In this document: positions 55,056-63,137 of the stretch, piece by piece | Numbering within the stretch: the first letter of the stretch is position 1 | Layout: the number at the start of each line of letters is the position of its first letter | Source of the DNA: an uncultured Verrucomicrobia subdivision 3 bacterium | GTDB taxonomy: Bacteria; Verrucomicrobiota; Verrucomicrobiia; Limisphaerales; UBA11358 | Assembly: GCA_903858275.1 (NCBI GenBank) | Contig: CAIOIC010000093.1 | Location: 1 to 64,000, forward strand | Length of the DNA: 64,000 bases | Reading direction: 5' to 3' | The notes under the pieces: model-generated | Seen by the model: the letters and a program-made list of their open reading frames with translations, nothing else | What the model was told of the DNA's origin: nothing | Database searches by the model: none | Translations under genes and position numbers: made by a program

Positions 55056-57967
55056 AGCTGCAATTCGACCCCAAGCAAGAGTTCCAGCTTGAGGCTGTGA
55101 AGTCCGTGGTTGACCTGTTTGACGGTCAGCCCTTGAACAACGGCGACTTCCAGATTTCATTTGAGTCGAAGGGCAGCGGTTTGTTCGGCAGCTTGGTTCA
55201 AACCGAATTGGGACTTGGCAATTCGCTGGTGATTAGCCGTGAGGCCATCCTGAAAAATCTTCAAACGGTGCAAGAGCGGCACGACCTGAATGCCGACACG
55301 AATTTGCTCCCCATTGATTATGGTGCTAATGCACCGGCACCGTTGAACTTCTCGGTGGAGATGGAGACAGGGACGGGCAAGACGTATGTTTATCTGCGCA
55401 CCATTTTCGAGCTGAACAAGAAGTATGGCTTCAAAAAGTTCATCATCGTGGTGCCGAGCGTGGCGATTCGTGAAGGCACACTAAAGAATCTGGAAATCAC
55501 GAGCAGTCATTTCCGCACTCTCTACAACAACGTGGAGTTTGAGCACTTCGTTTACGATGCCAAAAAGGTGAACCGGCTGCGTCAGTTTGCCGTCAGCAAT
55601 CAGATTCAGATATTGGTCATCAACATTGACGCCTTCAACAAAAAGGACATCGCCGTTATCCACAAGGAGGCCGACAAGCTTTCAGGCCGCAAGCCGATTG
55701 ATTTTGTGTGTGCAACGAATCCGATTGTGATTATTGATGAGCCACAGAGCGTGGACAATACCGAGAAGGCACAGGATGCCATTCGTTCACTCAATCCACT
55801 TTGCACCCTTCGTTATTCAGCGACACACATCAACCCATACAATCTGGTTTACTCGCTCAATCCCATTCGGGCATTTGAATTGCGTTTGGTGAAACAGATT
55901 GTCGTATTGAGTGCCAGAGGCGCAGACGCACAGAACGATGCGTATGTGAAGCTCGTATCAATTGACCGCAGGAACGGCATCAAGGCCAAGGTCGAGATTG
56001 ATATTCAAACGGACGATGGCCCAAAGCGTAAGAATGTGACGGTCAAGAGCGAGTCAGATTTGTTTCTGTCCTCGAAGGAGCGAGAAGTTTATCGCAACGG
56101 CTATTTGGTGTCGGAAATTAATGCTGAGCCAGGCAATGAATACATCCAGTTCAACAATGGCAAGACGTTGACGATTGGACAGGAAACCGGCGGCATTCAA
56201 GGCGACATGTGGCGTGTGCAAATCCGCAACACCATTCGCCGCCACCTCGACAAAGTGATTGCCGTGCGGGATAAAGGCATCAAGGTCTTGAGCCTGTTCT
56301 TCATTGATAGGGTTGCGAACTACCGTTCCTACGATGAACAAGGACAACCCGTGAAGGGGAAGTTCGCACTGGCATTCGAGGATGCATTCAAGGAGCTGAC
56401 GGCAATGGAGCGATACAAAAACCTGCTCTCGTTCCCTCTCGAAAAATTGCACGACGGATATTTTGCACAGGATAAAAAAGGTGTGTTCAAGGACACCAAC
56501 GGCAGCACACAGGCCGACGATGACGTTTACAGCCTCATTATGAAGCGCAAGGAAGACTTGCTTGGCTTGAGTGAACCGCTTCAGTTCATCTTCAGCCATT
56601 CCGCTCTGCGTGAGGGTTGGGACAATCCAAATGTGTTCCAGATTTGCACGTTGAATGAAACACGGTCAGTGCTCAAGAAACGGCAGGAGATTGGACGTGG
56701 CTTGCGTCTGCCGGTGAACCAGAACGGTGAACGTGTATTCGATGAGCACATCAACAAACTCCTAGTCGTCGCTAATGAAAGCTACGATGAATTCGCCAAG
56801 GCATTGCAGACTGAATACGAGCAGGATTGCGGCGTCACCTTCGGGAAGATTCCAATTTATGCGTTCACTGGACTGGTGCAGGTAATAAACGGCGAGGGCT
56901 TAAATATTGGACGTGAAGCATCTGAAAAAATCTTCAAGGGGCTGGTCGCAAAGGGAATCATCACCGAGAACGGAAAGATTCAACCGACGTTCGACCCCAA
57001 GGATTCAAATGTGGATTTGGGATTGGCACCGGAACATGCCGACTTGCGTTCTGCTGTCGTGGACATCTTGCAGTCGTATCAGTTGGAACGGCACATCAAG
57101 AAGGACGAAGATGGACAACGCTTGCGTCTCAAAAAGGAAGTGACGCTTGACCCTGCGTTCCAAGAACTGTGGAACCGCATCAAGGCCAAGACGACCTACT
57201 CCGTGGAATACCAGACCGAAACGCTGATAGCCAATGTGGTGAAGGCCGTCAAAGCGATGGAGAAGATTCAAGCCGTCAAAATTCAAGTCACGGAGGCCGG
57301 ATTGGGTTTGGCCAAGGCTGGCGTTAAGACATCGGTATTGCGTGATGCAGCCGAGACGGTGAAGTTTGATGGTGCATTGCCCGACGTGGTTGCCTATCTG
57401 CAAGCCGAGACGGAATTGACCCGCTCCACCATCGTCAGAATTCTCAAAGAGTCAAAGCGGTTGCCTGAGTTCCTGCTCAACCCGCAACGATACATGGATG
57501 GTGTTTCGGCCATCCTCAAGCAACAGCTGCACAAGCTCATCATTGACGGCATCAAATACGAGAAGTTAGCCGGGGCTGAGTATCAAATGTCGCTGTTCGA
57601 GGAGAAGGAAATCATCAGCTACCTCAACAACCGATTGGACGTGAAGCACAGCATCTATGACGCCGTGGTTTACGATTCAGAAGTCGAGCGTGAGTTCGCC
57701 GAGAAACTTGACCAGCGTGAAGACATCAAGCTGTTCGTCAAATTGCCGGACTGGTTCAAAATTGAGACGCCGCTCGGCACCTACAATCCTGATTGGGCGA
57801 TTCTCAAGGAAGGCGACAACACGCTTTACCTCGTGCGTGAAACCAAGGGCACGAAGGATTTTGAAAAGCTGAGGAACATTGAGGCCGAGAAGATTCGTTG
57901 TGGTCGGAAGCACTTCGAGAGTTTGAACGTGGATTTCGCCGTGGTGACATCGGCGAAGGAAATTTAA
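55052..57967 (+). CDS. Type III restriction (Res)-like helicase-nuclease
   Basis: The 971-residue protein combines a superfamily 2 translocase and a C-terminal nuclease. Walker A is METGTGKTYVYL (GTGKT at 107-111), the Res-type DEPQ box is IIDEPQSV (229-232), LRYSATH is motif III and QEIGRGLRLPVN is motif VI. The nuclease is PD-(D/E)xK: YNPDW with Asp914, then Glu930-Thr-Lys932 in VRETKG. In type III systems Res needs a Mod methyltransferase for site recognition; none is encoded nearby. It starts inside the stop of the helicase gene (ATGA) and is followed 15 bp later by the HEPN gene. Confidence 0.93.
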   Translation: MKLQFDPKQEFQLEAVKSVVDLFDGQPLNNGDFQISFESKGSGLFGSLVQTELGLGNSLVISREAILKNLQTVQERHDLNADTNLLPIDYGANAPAPLNFSVEMETGTGKTYVYLRTIFELNKKYGFKKFIIVVPSVAIREGTLKNLEITSSHFRTLYNNVEFEHFVYDAKKVNRLRQFAVSNQIQILVINIDAFNKKDIAVIHKEADKLSGRKPIDFVCATNPIVIIDEPQSVDNTEKAQDAIRSLNPLCTLRYSATHINPYNLVYSLNPIRAFELRLVKQIVVLSARGADAQNDAYVKLVSIDRRNGIKAKVEIDIQTDDGPKRKNVTVKSESDLFLSSKEREVYRNGYLVSEINAEPGNEYIQFNNGKTLTIGQETGGIQGDMWRVQIRNTIRRHLDKVIAVRDKGIKVLSLFFIDRVANYRSYDEQGQPVKGKFALAFEDAFKELTAMERYKNLLSFPLEKLHDGYFAQDKKGVFKDTNGSTQADDDVYSLIMKRKEDLLGLSEPLQFIFSHSALREGWDNPNVFQICTLNETRSVLKKRQEIGRGLRLPVNQNGERVFDEHINKLLVVANESYDEFAKALQTEYEQDCGVTFGKIPIYAFTGLVQVINGEGLNIGREASEKIFKGLVAKGIITENGKIQPTFDPKDSNVDLGLAPEHADLRSAVVDILQSYQLERHIKKDEDGQRLRLKKEVTLDPAFQELWNRIKAKTTYSVEYQTETLIANVVKAVKAMEKIQAVKIQVTEAGLGLAKAGVKTSVLRDAAETVKFDGALPDVVAYLQAETELTRSTIVRILKESKRLPEFLLNPQRYMDGVSAILKQQLHKLIIDGIKYEKLAGAEYQMSLFEEKEIISYLNNRLDVKHSIYDAVVYDSEVEREFAEKLDQREDIKLFVKLPDWFKIETPLGTYNPDWAILKEGDNTLYLVRETKGTKDFEKLRNIEAEKIRCGRKHFESLNVDFAVVTSAKEI

Positions 57968-57982
57968 CTGATTCACTTTCTC

Positions 57983-58675
57983 ATGAAACAAGGTGAACAA
58001 AGCGACAAGAAACTGGCTTCGTTTTCCGAAAGTGCAATATGGACGGCATTTCCTTCGATGATAAAGCATTTGCAAGCGACAAGGATAAAGCCAGCGAATG
58101 TGACTGAAAGAATGCAAACTTTTGAGTCGCAAAGAGGATTGAACGCTACGATTATCCTTGTTTCCGCAACCTGCATTGAGGGATTTATCGTTGACTGCTT
58201 GAAGTCGTTTTTATTGGGTGACCAGTTTGCTTCAAAGGACACTTTCGAGGGACGTTTAGACCATGATTTTCTTGAACGAGTCCAGAGGGCAACTTTTGAC
58301 GATTTTCCAGACTTGTTTCGTTTGGCTATCGGCAAACCGCTCTCTGAACTGATTGCAGACAAAGATTTGATTAAAGGAGTGCAAGCTTTAATTCGTTTTC
58401 GCAATGGGATTGCGCACGGACGTTCATTTGTCTATTTGACATACGAAGACACTGAGGAAGGTGATGCGGAACTGGACAAGCAATACAAAGCTGTTCACGC
58501 CTATTTGGAGGAAAAACATTTGGTATGGGGGCGTGATGAAATTCTGAACAATAAAGTTGCTGACCACTTTGCCAGCTTAATCAAGCCATACATGGAGGCT
58601 GTTTTGGCGCAGTTGCCAATCCCGCAATCTGACAATGTGAAGGCATCAGTTCGATATGCGTTCAAATACTGTTGA
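57983..58675 (+). CDS. HEPN-domain protein, candidate defence ribonuclease
   Basis: The 230-residue helical protein has the segment LIKGVQALIRFRNGIAHGRSF, where Arg140-Asn-x3-His145 is the R-x4-H motif of HEPN nucleases. A second helical region (NATIILVSATCIEGFIVDCLKSF) resembles the first HEPN helices. HEPN proteins are common effector RNases or accessory toxins in defence operons. Here it is 15 bp after the Res-like gene, in the same operon. The match is by motif and context; some HEPN-like proteins are non-catalytic. Confidence 0.7.
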   Translation: MKQGEQSDKKLASFSESAIWTAFPSMIKHLQATRIKPANVTERMQTFESQRGLNATIILVSATCIEGFIVDCLKSFLLGDQFASKDTFEGRLDHDFLERVQRATFDDFPDLFRLAIGKPLSELIADKDLIKGVQALIRFRNGIAHGRSFVYLTYEDTEEGDAELDKQYKAVHAYLEEKHLVWGRDEILNNKVADHFASLIKPYMEAVLAQLPIPQSDNVKASVRYAFKYC

Positions 58676-58729
58676 GTAGAGGCTCCTGCTCACAAACCCC
58701 TTGCACGAGGTCTGGGCGGCATTCCGGGA

Positions 58730-58747
58730 CGTTTTGGCATCAAAACG
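58730..58747. other. Small perfect hairpin after the defence operon
   Basis: CGTTTTG and CAAAACG pair around GCAT, 55 bp after the HEPN stop in the 220-bp gap before the converging SPFH gene. There is no T-run, so it is a weak terminator candidate or a recombination-site remnant. The remainder of the gap shows no gene. Confidence 0.4.
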
Positions 58748-58895
58748 GTGCCGCCACACCCTAAACGGTGCCCAAATCGTCCACGGTTAATTCAAAATGG
58801 CGCAATATTCGTGGTTTGGGGTGGAATCCGCACCAAACACCCTCCCTGCCTCAAAACATGAATATAGTGGTGCGGCGTTAATTGGGTGAATTAAA

Positions 58896-59999
58896 TCATT
58901 GCCCTGTCGGTGGAACAGAAGGTGGCAAGGGTGGCGCAGCTTGATTAAACAAATTTGCCAGTTCAGGAACCGAGGAGGCTGCTTGCCATGATGCCATGCC
59001 TTGTCGCCAAACAAGTGACGATGCCTTTAGTGTTCCTGCAACCACCATCTGATGCAACTGCGTCCCATTGAATTGACCAAGGGGTTTGCCAGCATCAGCG
59101 ACATGAAATGATAAAGTTGGTGGAAGCTGTGATGAAAGGTTCCCTGCCTGTTGTGCCATTTGCTGCCCAAGACCTGCGCCAACAGCCAACCCCACACCGG
59201 CTTGGAGCAATCCAGCACCCCCGCCTTCATTGGCGGCAGCAGTTTTAAGAACTTCCATGCTGCGGTCAAACTGGTAGATGTCTCGACCAAGCACATTCAA
59301 CTCCGCCGCCTTTTCCTTGATGACTTTTAACCGCTGATAGCTTTCATCCTCGTCAGGAATGTTGATGGAGTGGAAAAAGAAATTAACCAACTCAAGACCG
59401 AATTTGGACAACTCGGATTGGATGGCATCGGAACAATGCTTCGCCAGCGAATCCAGATGCACGGATGCTTCCAGAACAGAAATCTTTTCCGTAATGAATG
59501 CCTTACCAAGGCTCACATTCACTGCCTGTAAAACCACTCCCTTAAAATATTCCAAAATTTGCTCTGCCGTGAACACCTTGGCCGTGCCGGTGATGCCTTC
59601 AAGAAACCTACGTGGATTTACGATATGAAAACCAAATTGCCCAAATGCTCTCACGGGCACGACAAGTCCATATTTTGGGTCTTCAAGCTGGATGGGACGA
59701 ATCGTGCCCCACTTGTTATCCAACTTGCTGATGAGGTTGATGAACCACACCTCCGCTTGAAATGGCGAGTCCCCACCAAACGGAAGACTGATGAGCGTGG
59801 TAAGCAGTGGAATGTTTGGAGTGACGAGCGTGATGGCACCTTCCCTTACCTCGTCGCAGATTTGACCACGATAGACAAAGAACGCAACCTGCGCTGGCTT
59901 GACGACGAGCTGTGTGCCGAGCCGCAGATTTTCCGACGGGAATTTCCAAACGAATTCTTGGTCGTTACCCTCGAATTTTACAATGTCTATGATGGCCAT
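58896..59999 (-). CDS. SPFH-domain protein with C-terminal GYF_2 domain (YdjI-like)
   Basis: The 367-residue protein begins with IVKFEGNDQEFVWKFPSENL, then GTQLVVKPAQVAFFVYRGQI, the start seen in bacterial YdjI-like SPFH (stomatin/flotillin) proteins that assemble on membranes. A coiled region follows (YQRLKVIKEKAAELNVLGRD), then a Gly/Ala/Gln hydrophobic stretch, and a GYF_2 domain (LHQMVVAGTLKASSLVWRQGMASWQAASSVPEL). A Pro-rich tail ends it. It is the last gene of a three-gene unit; membrane stress or scaffold roles are inferred from family. Confidence 0.85.
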   Translation of the reverse strand: MAIIDIVKFEGNDQEFVWKFPSENLRLGTQLVVKPAQVAFFVYRGQICDEVREGAITLVTPNIPLLTTLISLPFGGDSPFQAEVWFINLISKLDNKWGTIRPIQLEDPKYGLVVPVRAFGQFGFHIVNPRRFLEGITGTAKVFTAEQILEYFKGVVLQAVNVSLGKAFITEKISVLEASVHLDSLAKHCSDAIQSELSKFGLELVNFFFHSINIPDEDESYQRLKVIKEKAAELNVLGRDIYQFDRSMEVLKTAAANEGGGAGLLQAGVGLAVGAGLGQQMAQQAGNLSSQLPPTLSFHVADAGKPLGQFNGTQLHQMVVAGTLKASSLVWRQGMASWQAASSVPELANLFNQAAPPLPPSVPPTGQ

Positions 60000-60005
60000 A
60001 TCAGT

Positions 60006-60182
60006 TTACCCTTGGAGCAAATCACCCTTTCGTGGATTGGGTTTGATAAGGGGCTTTTGGTGCTCTGGTTTCTCAATCGGTTTGGTCTCCGCTGGTTTTG
60101 AATCCAACCGTTTTTTACCCCCTCCCTTTTGAGGGTCTGATTCCGAAGGTGCATCCGTTAGTGGGCGTTTTGAATTATTCAT
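60006..60182 (-). CDS. 58-residue Lys/Pro-rich small protein
   Basis: A short frame starting ATG at 60182 (MNNSKRPLTDAPSESDPQ) fills the gap between the zinc-ribbon/TPR gene (ends 60208, 25 bp away) and the SPFH gene (starts 59999, 6 bp away). It is rich in Lys, Pro and Glu and probably disordered. Tight spacing on the same strand supports translation; there is no homology evidence. Confidence 0.45.
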   Translation of the reverse strand: MNNSKRPLTDAPSESDPQKGGGKKRLDSKPAETKPIEKPEHQKPLIKPNPRKGDLLQG

Positions 60183-60207
60183 GATGCGTATGGCAGTGTA
60201 TTTCCCG

Positions 60208-61443
60208 TCACTTCTTGTTTGCCATCTCGGATTGAATTCTTGCCCTTATCGGCTTGCGAATCTTGCTACCAATCAAGAAATAGGAAATTAAACCGATAGG
60301 CCCACCGGGTATAATAAAAATCAAATCTCTGCCAGTCACGTCATCGGAGCCTTGTAATCCACCTGTTAGCTTATCAAGCAGAACTCCACCCAGCGCAGGA
60401 ATTGCTAAAAACAATATGGCTCCAACAGCTCCCATCATGCTTCGTGTTTTTGGTGGTGCCGTTAGCCTCCCAAGTAAGGTCTTACACGCTTCAGCCTCCA
60501 CCATTATTTCCAAGTTTTCTGCGGCTGCGGTTTTTTGCTCCTGCACTTTAAGTTGGTCACGTTTTTTGGTGTCCGCTTCAATCTCCGCCTTCGCCTTGAC
60601 GACGGACGGATGCGAAGCCCCCGCACTATTCTCCAATGCGGTAAGGTATTTGGTGCGAACAGGAATGAGGTCGTGCCGCAATTTATTAGCGAGTTCTTCA
60701 CCGGCTTTAGCTATGGCCGAACCGACGCCCATTGTCATAATTGCATTGCCTAGTTCGCTCGGCTTTTTTCCTCGCAGTTCGGCTTTGCGGTTTTCTTCCG
60801 CTATGATGCGCTCTTCACTTCCAGCAGCTTTGGTTCCATAACCTTTTGGGATTGATGCCAAAAACGCATCGCATAAATCCAAACCATTTTGGGCAATCCC
60901 AACTGATTGGGGATTGAGCGTCAAAGCAACGTCCAGTGCTGATTCTAACAAGATAAACCGTTCGTAATGCTGTATGACGGCGTTTTCTCGTTCAGCTGTT
61001 TTTACAAAATAGTTTTCAAGGGTTGGATAAAAGCTGGTGACAACATTATTGATTTCAGCCGACACCCGTTTTTTCATGGCGTCAGGATTTTTGGCGAATT
61101 TTATCGCCGTCTTCCAACACATCCCCGCCTCCCGAATCTTGATGTCCTTGATGGTGGAGGTGGCAACCATGCAACTGCCCTTGTTCAACCACGCCTCGGC
61201 ATTGTCGGGTTGCTGCTCAATAATTTTGTTATAGTAGGCAATCGCTTCGTCGAAATTGCCGCCTTCCTGTGAAGTCTGCGCAATCAACAAGGTGCCGCCG
61301 ACCTTGCTGTTTCTGACCTCGGCAAACGTGGCCTCGGCTTGTTGCAACGTCACGATGGAGTCGCAGTATTGGCAGGTGGTTTCAGTTTTTCCGGCAGTCA
61401 GGTTCACTGACGCCCCGCAGTTTTGGCATAATCCTTGGCTCAT
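60208..61443 (-). CDS. Zinc-ribbon/TPR membrane protein
   Basis: The 411-residue protein begins with a zinc ribbon (CQNCGASVNLTAGK and CQYCDSIV). A TPR-like segment follows (NFDEAIAYYNKIIEQQPDNAEAWLNKG), then a long helical region, and two hydrophobic helices near the C-terminus (SMMGAVGAILFLAIPALGGV and LIFIIPGGPIGLISYFLIG). The same strand carries the small protein and the SPFH protein downstream, recalling the zinc-ribbon plus SPFH pairs (YdjG/YdjI-like) of other bacteria. Function unknown. It diverges from the XRE regulator. Confidence 0.75.
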   Translation of the reverse strand: MSQGLCQNCGASVNLTAGKTETTCQYCDSIVTLQQAEATFAEVRNSKVGGTLLIAQTSQEGGNFDEAIAYYNKIIEQQPDNAEAWLNKGSCMVATSTIKDIKIREAGMCWKTAIKFAKNPDAMKKRVSAEINNVVTSFYPTLENYFVKTAERENAVIQHYERFILLESALDVALTLNPQSVGIAQNGLDLCDAFLASIPKGYGTKAAGSEERIIAEENRKAELRGKKPSELGNAIMTMGVGSAIAKAGEELANKLRHDLIPVRTKYLTALENSAGASHPSVVKAKAEIEADTKKRDQLKVQEQKTAAAENLEIMVEAEACKTLLGRLTAPPKTRSMMGAVGAILFLAIPALGGVLLDKLTGGLQGSDDVTGRDLIFIIPGGPIGLISYFLIGSKIRKPIRARIQSEMANKK

Positions 61444-61564
61444 GTAGTGATGCGTGTTGTTGGGTTTGAAGCAGAAAATGCTCCCACAACCGTTTTTTCA
61501 CGTCAATTGTAAAAGGTACATCTGTTCCTAGAACAATCGTTCCCGTGCGAGGCAAAATGAAAAG

Positions 61565-61801
61565 ATGCCAAAGAAAGACTTTGCCGGATGCTTCGCCGAA
61601 GTCGTTCGTGAGCGGCGTAGGCATCTAAAACTGACGCAGGAATCGCTGGCAGAGAAAGCCAACCTGTCGTGGAAAATGGTGTCCCTGATTGAGCGATGCG
61701 AGCGAACCCCAAGCATCACCGTTGCAGAAAAAATCGCTCAGGGACTCTCAACCCCTTTGTGGCGACTGACGAAAACCGCTGAAGATATGCGGAAAAAGTG
61801 A
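61565..61801 (+). CDS. XRE-family helix-turn-helix regulator
   Basis: The 78-residue protein is a single HTH_3 domain: FAEVVRERRRHLKLTQESLA, then NLSWKMVSLIERCERTPSI and AEKIAQGLSTPLWRL. This is the compact layout of phage- and plasmid-type regulators. It diverges from the zinc-ribbon/TPR operon with a 121-bp gap, so it may control that operon or its own gene. Effector unknown. Confidence 0.9.
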   Translation: MPKKDFAGCFAEVVRERRRHLKLTQESLAEKANLSWKMVSLIERCERTPSITVAEKIAQGLSTPLWRLTKTAEDMRKK

Positions 61802-61987
61802 TTAGCGCACGAACCGCATCAACTGGTTCCCCTTCACCGTCTGGTTCTTCACCAAATCAACGGTCTTTCCGTTCCGATACGTCGCCAATGTTTTACCGGC
61901 AAACTGCGTGACGTAGCTCTGCGTGGCCGTGGTGTGGACTGTGGCCAAGATTTTACCCTTTGCGTCCCTGACGTGCTCGATGCTCAT
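61802..61987 (-). CDS. 61-residue protein, unknown function
   Basis: The frame starts at ATG 61987 (MSIEHVRDAKGKILATVHTT) and ends next to the XRE stop on the other strand. It looks like a small beta-rich domain (YVTQFAGKTLATYRNGKTVD). No family is recognised. Genuine coding is likely but not sure. Confidence 0.5.
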   Translation of the reverse strand: MSIEHVRDAKGKILATVHTTATQSYVTQFAGKTLATYRNGKTVDLVKNQTVKGNQLMRFVR

Positions 61988-62081
61988 GCAGCCATGTTGA
62001 ACCTGGCTTTCAATTGCGTCAACCTGGACTCGTGGATTTAATGTGGAATTGGAGGCGTAAATCTAGCCATATGCCCTGAAT

Positions 62082-62309
62082 TCACTGGCATTGATTCATC
62101 ATCTTGGCAAACCGTTTGACGTTCTTACGTTGAATGGGCGTTAAACCCTTGACCTGATTTTGATATTTTTCACCATCGGCAAGCACTGCCAACCATTCCT
62201 CGTAGGTGTCACAGACCAAAACTGAATCAAAAAATTGGAGAACATCGGCCTCGGTGACTTGATACTGGTCTTTTTGCACCACTGATTTTTTCTTGGTTTG
62301 TTTGCTCAT
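62082..62309 (-). CDS. 75-residue protein, unknown function
   Basis: Starts ATG 62309 with a good ribosome-binding site (GAGGTGA) that overlaps the end of the upstream gene (stop at 62318), so the two are likely coupled. The sequence QVTEADVLQFFDSVLVCDTYEEW is helical. No family is recognised. Confidence 0.6.
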   Translation of the reverse strand: MSKQTKKKSVVQKDQYQVTEADVLQFFDSVLVCDTYEEWLAVLADGEKYQNQVKGLTPIQRKNVKRFAKMMNQCQ

Positions 62310-62317
62310 CGTTCACC

Positions 62318-62797
62318 TCACATTGAAATTAGCACCAAGCTTTTATCGCCATCCAAGCTCATTGTCCCTGCCACATGGCGTGTGTCGTAAACCTTAAATT
62401 CCACGCAGGTCAATTCCCCAAGTGAAATTGCGATGCGGTGAAGTTCATCCTCGTTGAATTTGCGATGTTTAAGGCGAACCATTGAAAGTTTTGCACGTCG
62501 CACCACGAGAAACGTCAAAAATGATATTGGGCTGATGAATTTGAATTGAAACACCACCGGCAATCCTGATGGAACGATGTGCTGATAAAATTGGTTGAAT
62601 GTTTCACCGCAGTTGACGCATCCGGCTAAATCAAGAACGTCATCAAGGTGGTCTTGAGCACTGTCGCCCCATGCTTGATTTTTATGGTTTAAGTTCTGGC
62701 CGGTGGTGATGTAGTCGAGCACTTGCGCCACACGGCGCACACAACTGGTGTCCTCCGCTACCAAAAGTTCTTCAGTATTTATTTTCGTCGTCGTCAT
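62318..62797 (-). CDS. 159-residue protein, unknown function
   Basis: The frame starts at ATG 62797. The N-terminal half has a CVNCGETF pair that could bind zinc, and the C-terminal half reads LHRIAISLGELTCVEFKVYD, a mixed alpha/beta segment. No family is recognised. It forms a small operon with the 75-residue gene downstream. Confidence 0.6.
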   Translation of the reverse strand: MTTTKINTEELLVAEDTSCVRRVAQVLDYITTGQNLNHKNQAWGDSAQDHLDDVLDLAGCVNCGETFNQFYQHIVPSGLPVVFQFKFISPISFLTFLVVRRAKLSMVRLKHRKFNEDELHRIAISLGELTCVEFKVYDTRHVAGTMSLDGDKSLVLISM

Positions 62798-62861
62798 GCT
62801 TAATAAATAGTTGCCGGGAACTGATTCCGATTAATTTAATTCCACCGTCCCCATAAAAACG

Positions 62862-62886
62862 AAACCTCACCATGAGGTGAGGTTTT
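62862..62886 (-). terminator. Hairpin terminator between two accessory gene pairs
   Basis: AAACCTCAC pairs with GTGAGGTTT around CATGAG. On the minus strand it is followed by CGTTTTTATG, a T-run, 30 bp after the 73-residue gene. On the plus strand the T-run is weaker. Confidence 0.75.
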
Positions 62887-62915
62887 CCGTTTGGTTTGAA
62901 ACGAGGCAAATCAGT

Positions 62916-63137
62916 TCATATATGAAATCGCTCCCTTGTTACACGATGGAACTTTTTGCATCTATTTGTTTGTGACCACACTTTAATCACATCGCCCAAA
63001 TATTGCTCTATCTGCCTGTTTTCAAATTGGCAGCTCCAACTGCTATCTACTATTTTCGATTCACGTAGGGCTGTTGTTCGTTCACCACCAGCCGGTGTTG
63101 CCGCTGGTGCCGTTTTTGTTTTAGTTTCTTTGTTCAT
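62916..63137 (-). CDS. 73-residue protein, unknown function
   Basis: Starts at ATG 63137, overlapping the stop of the preceding gene (ATGA), a typical coupled arrangement. The N-terminus is Lys/Thr/Ala-rich and likely disordered; the C-terminus (ENRQIEQYLGDVIKVWSQT) is helical. No family is recognised. Confidence 0.5.
   Translation of the reverse strand: MNKETKTKTAPAATPAGGERTTALRESKIVDSSWSCQFENRQIEQYLGDVIKVWSQTNRCKKFHRVTRERFHI

Noticed and set aside
59559-60101. 180-codon plus-strand frame over the SPFH gene start
   Set aside because: Antisense to a recognised SPFH domain. The part beyond it overlaps the 58-residue minus-strand gene.
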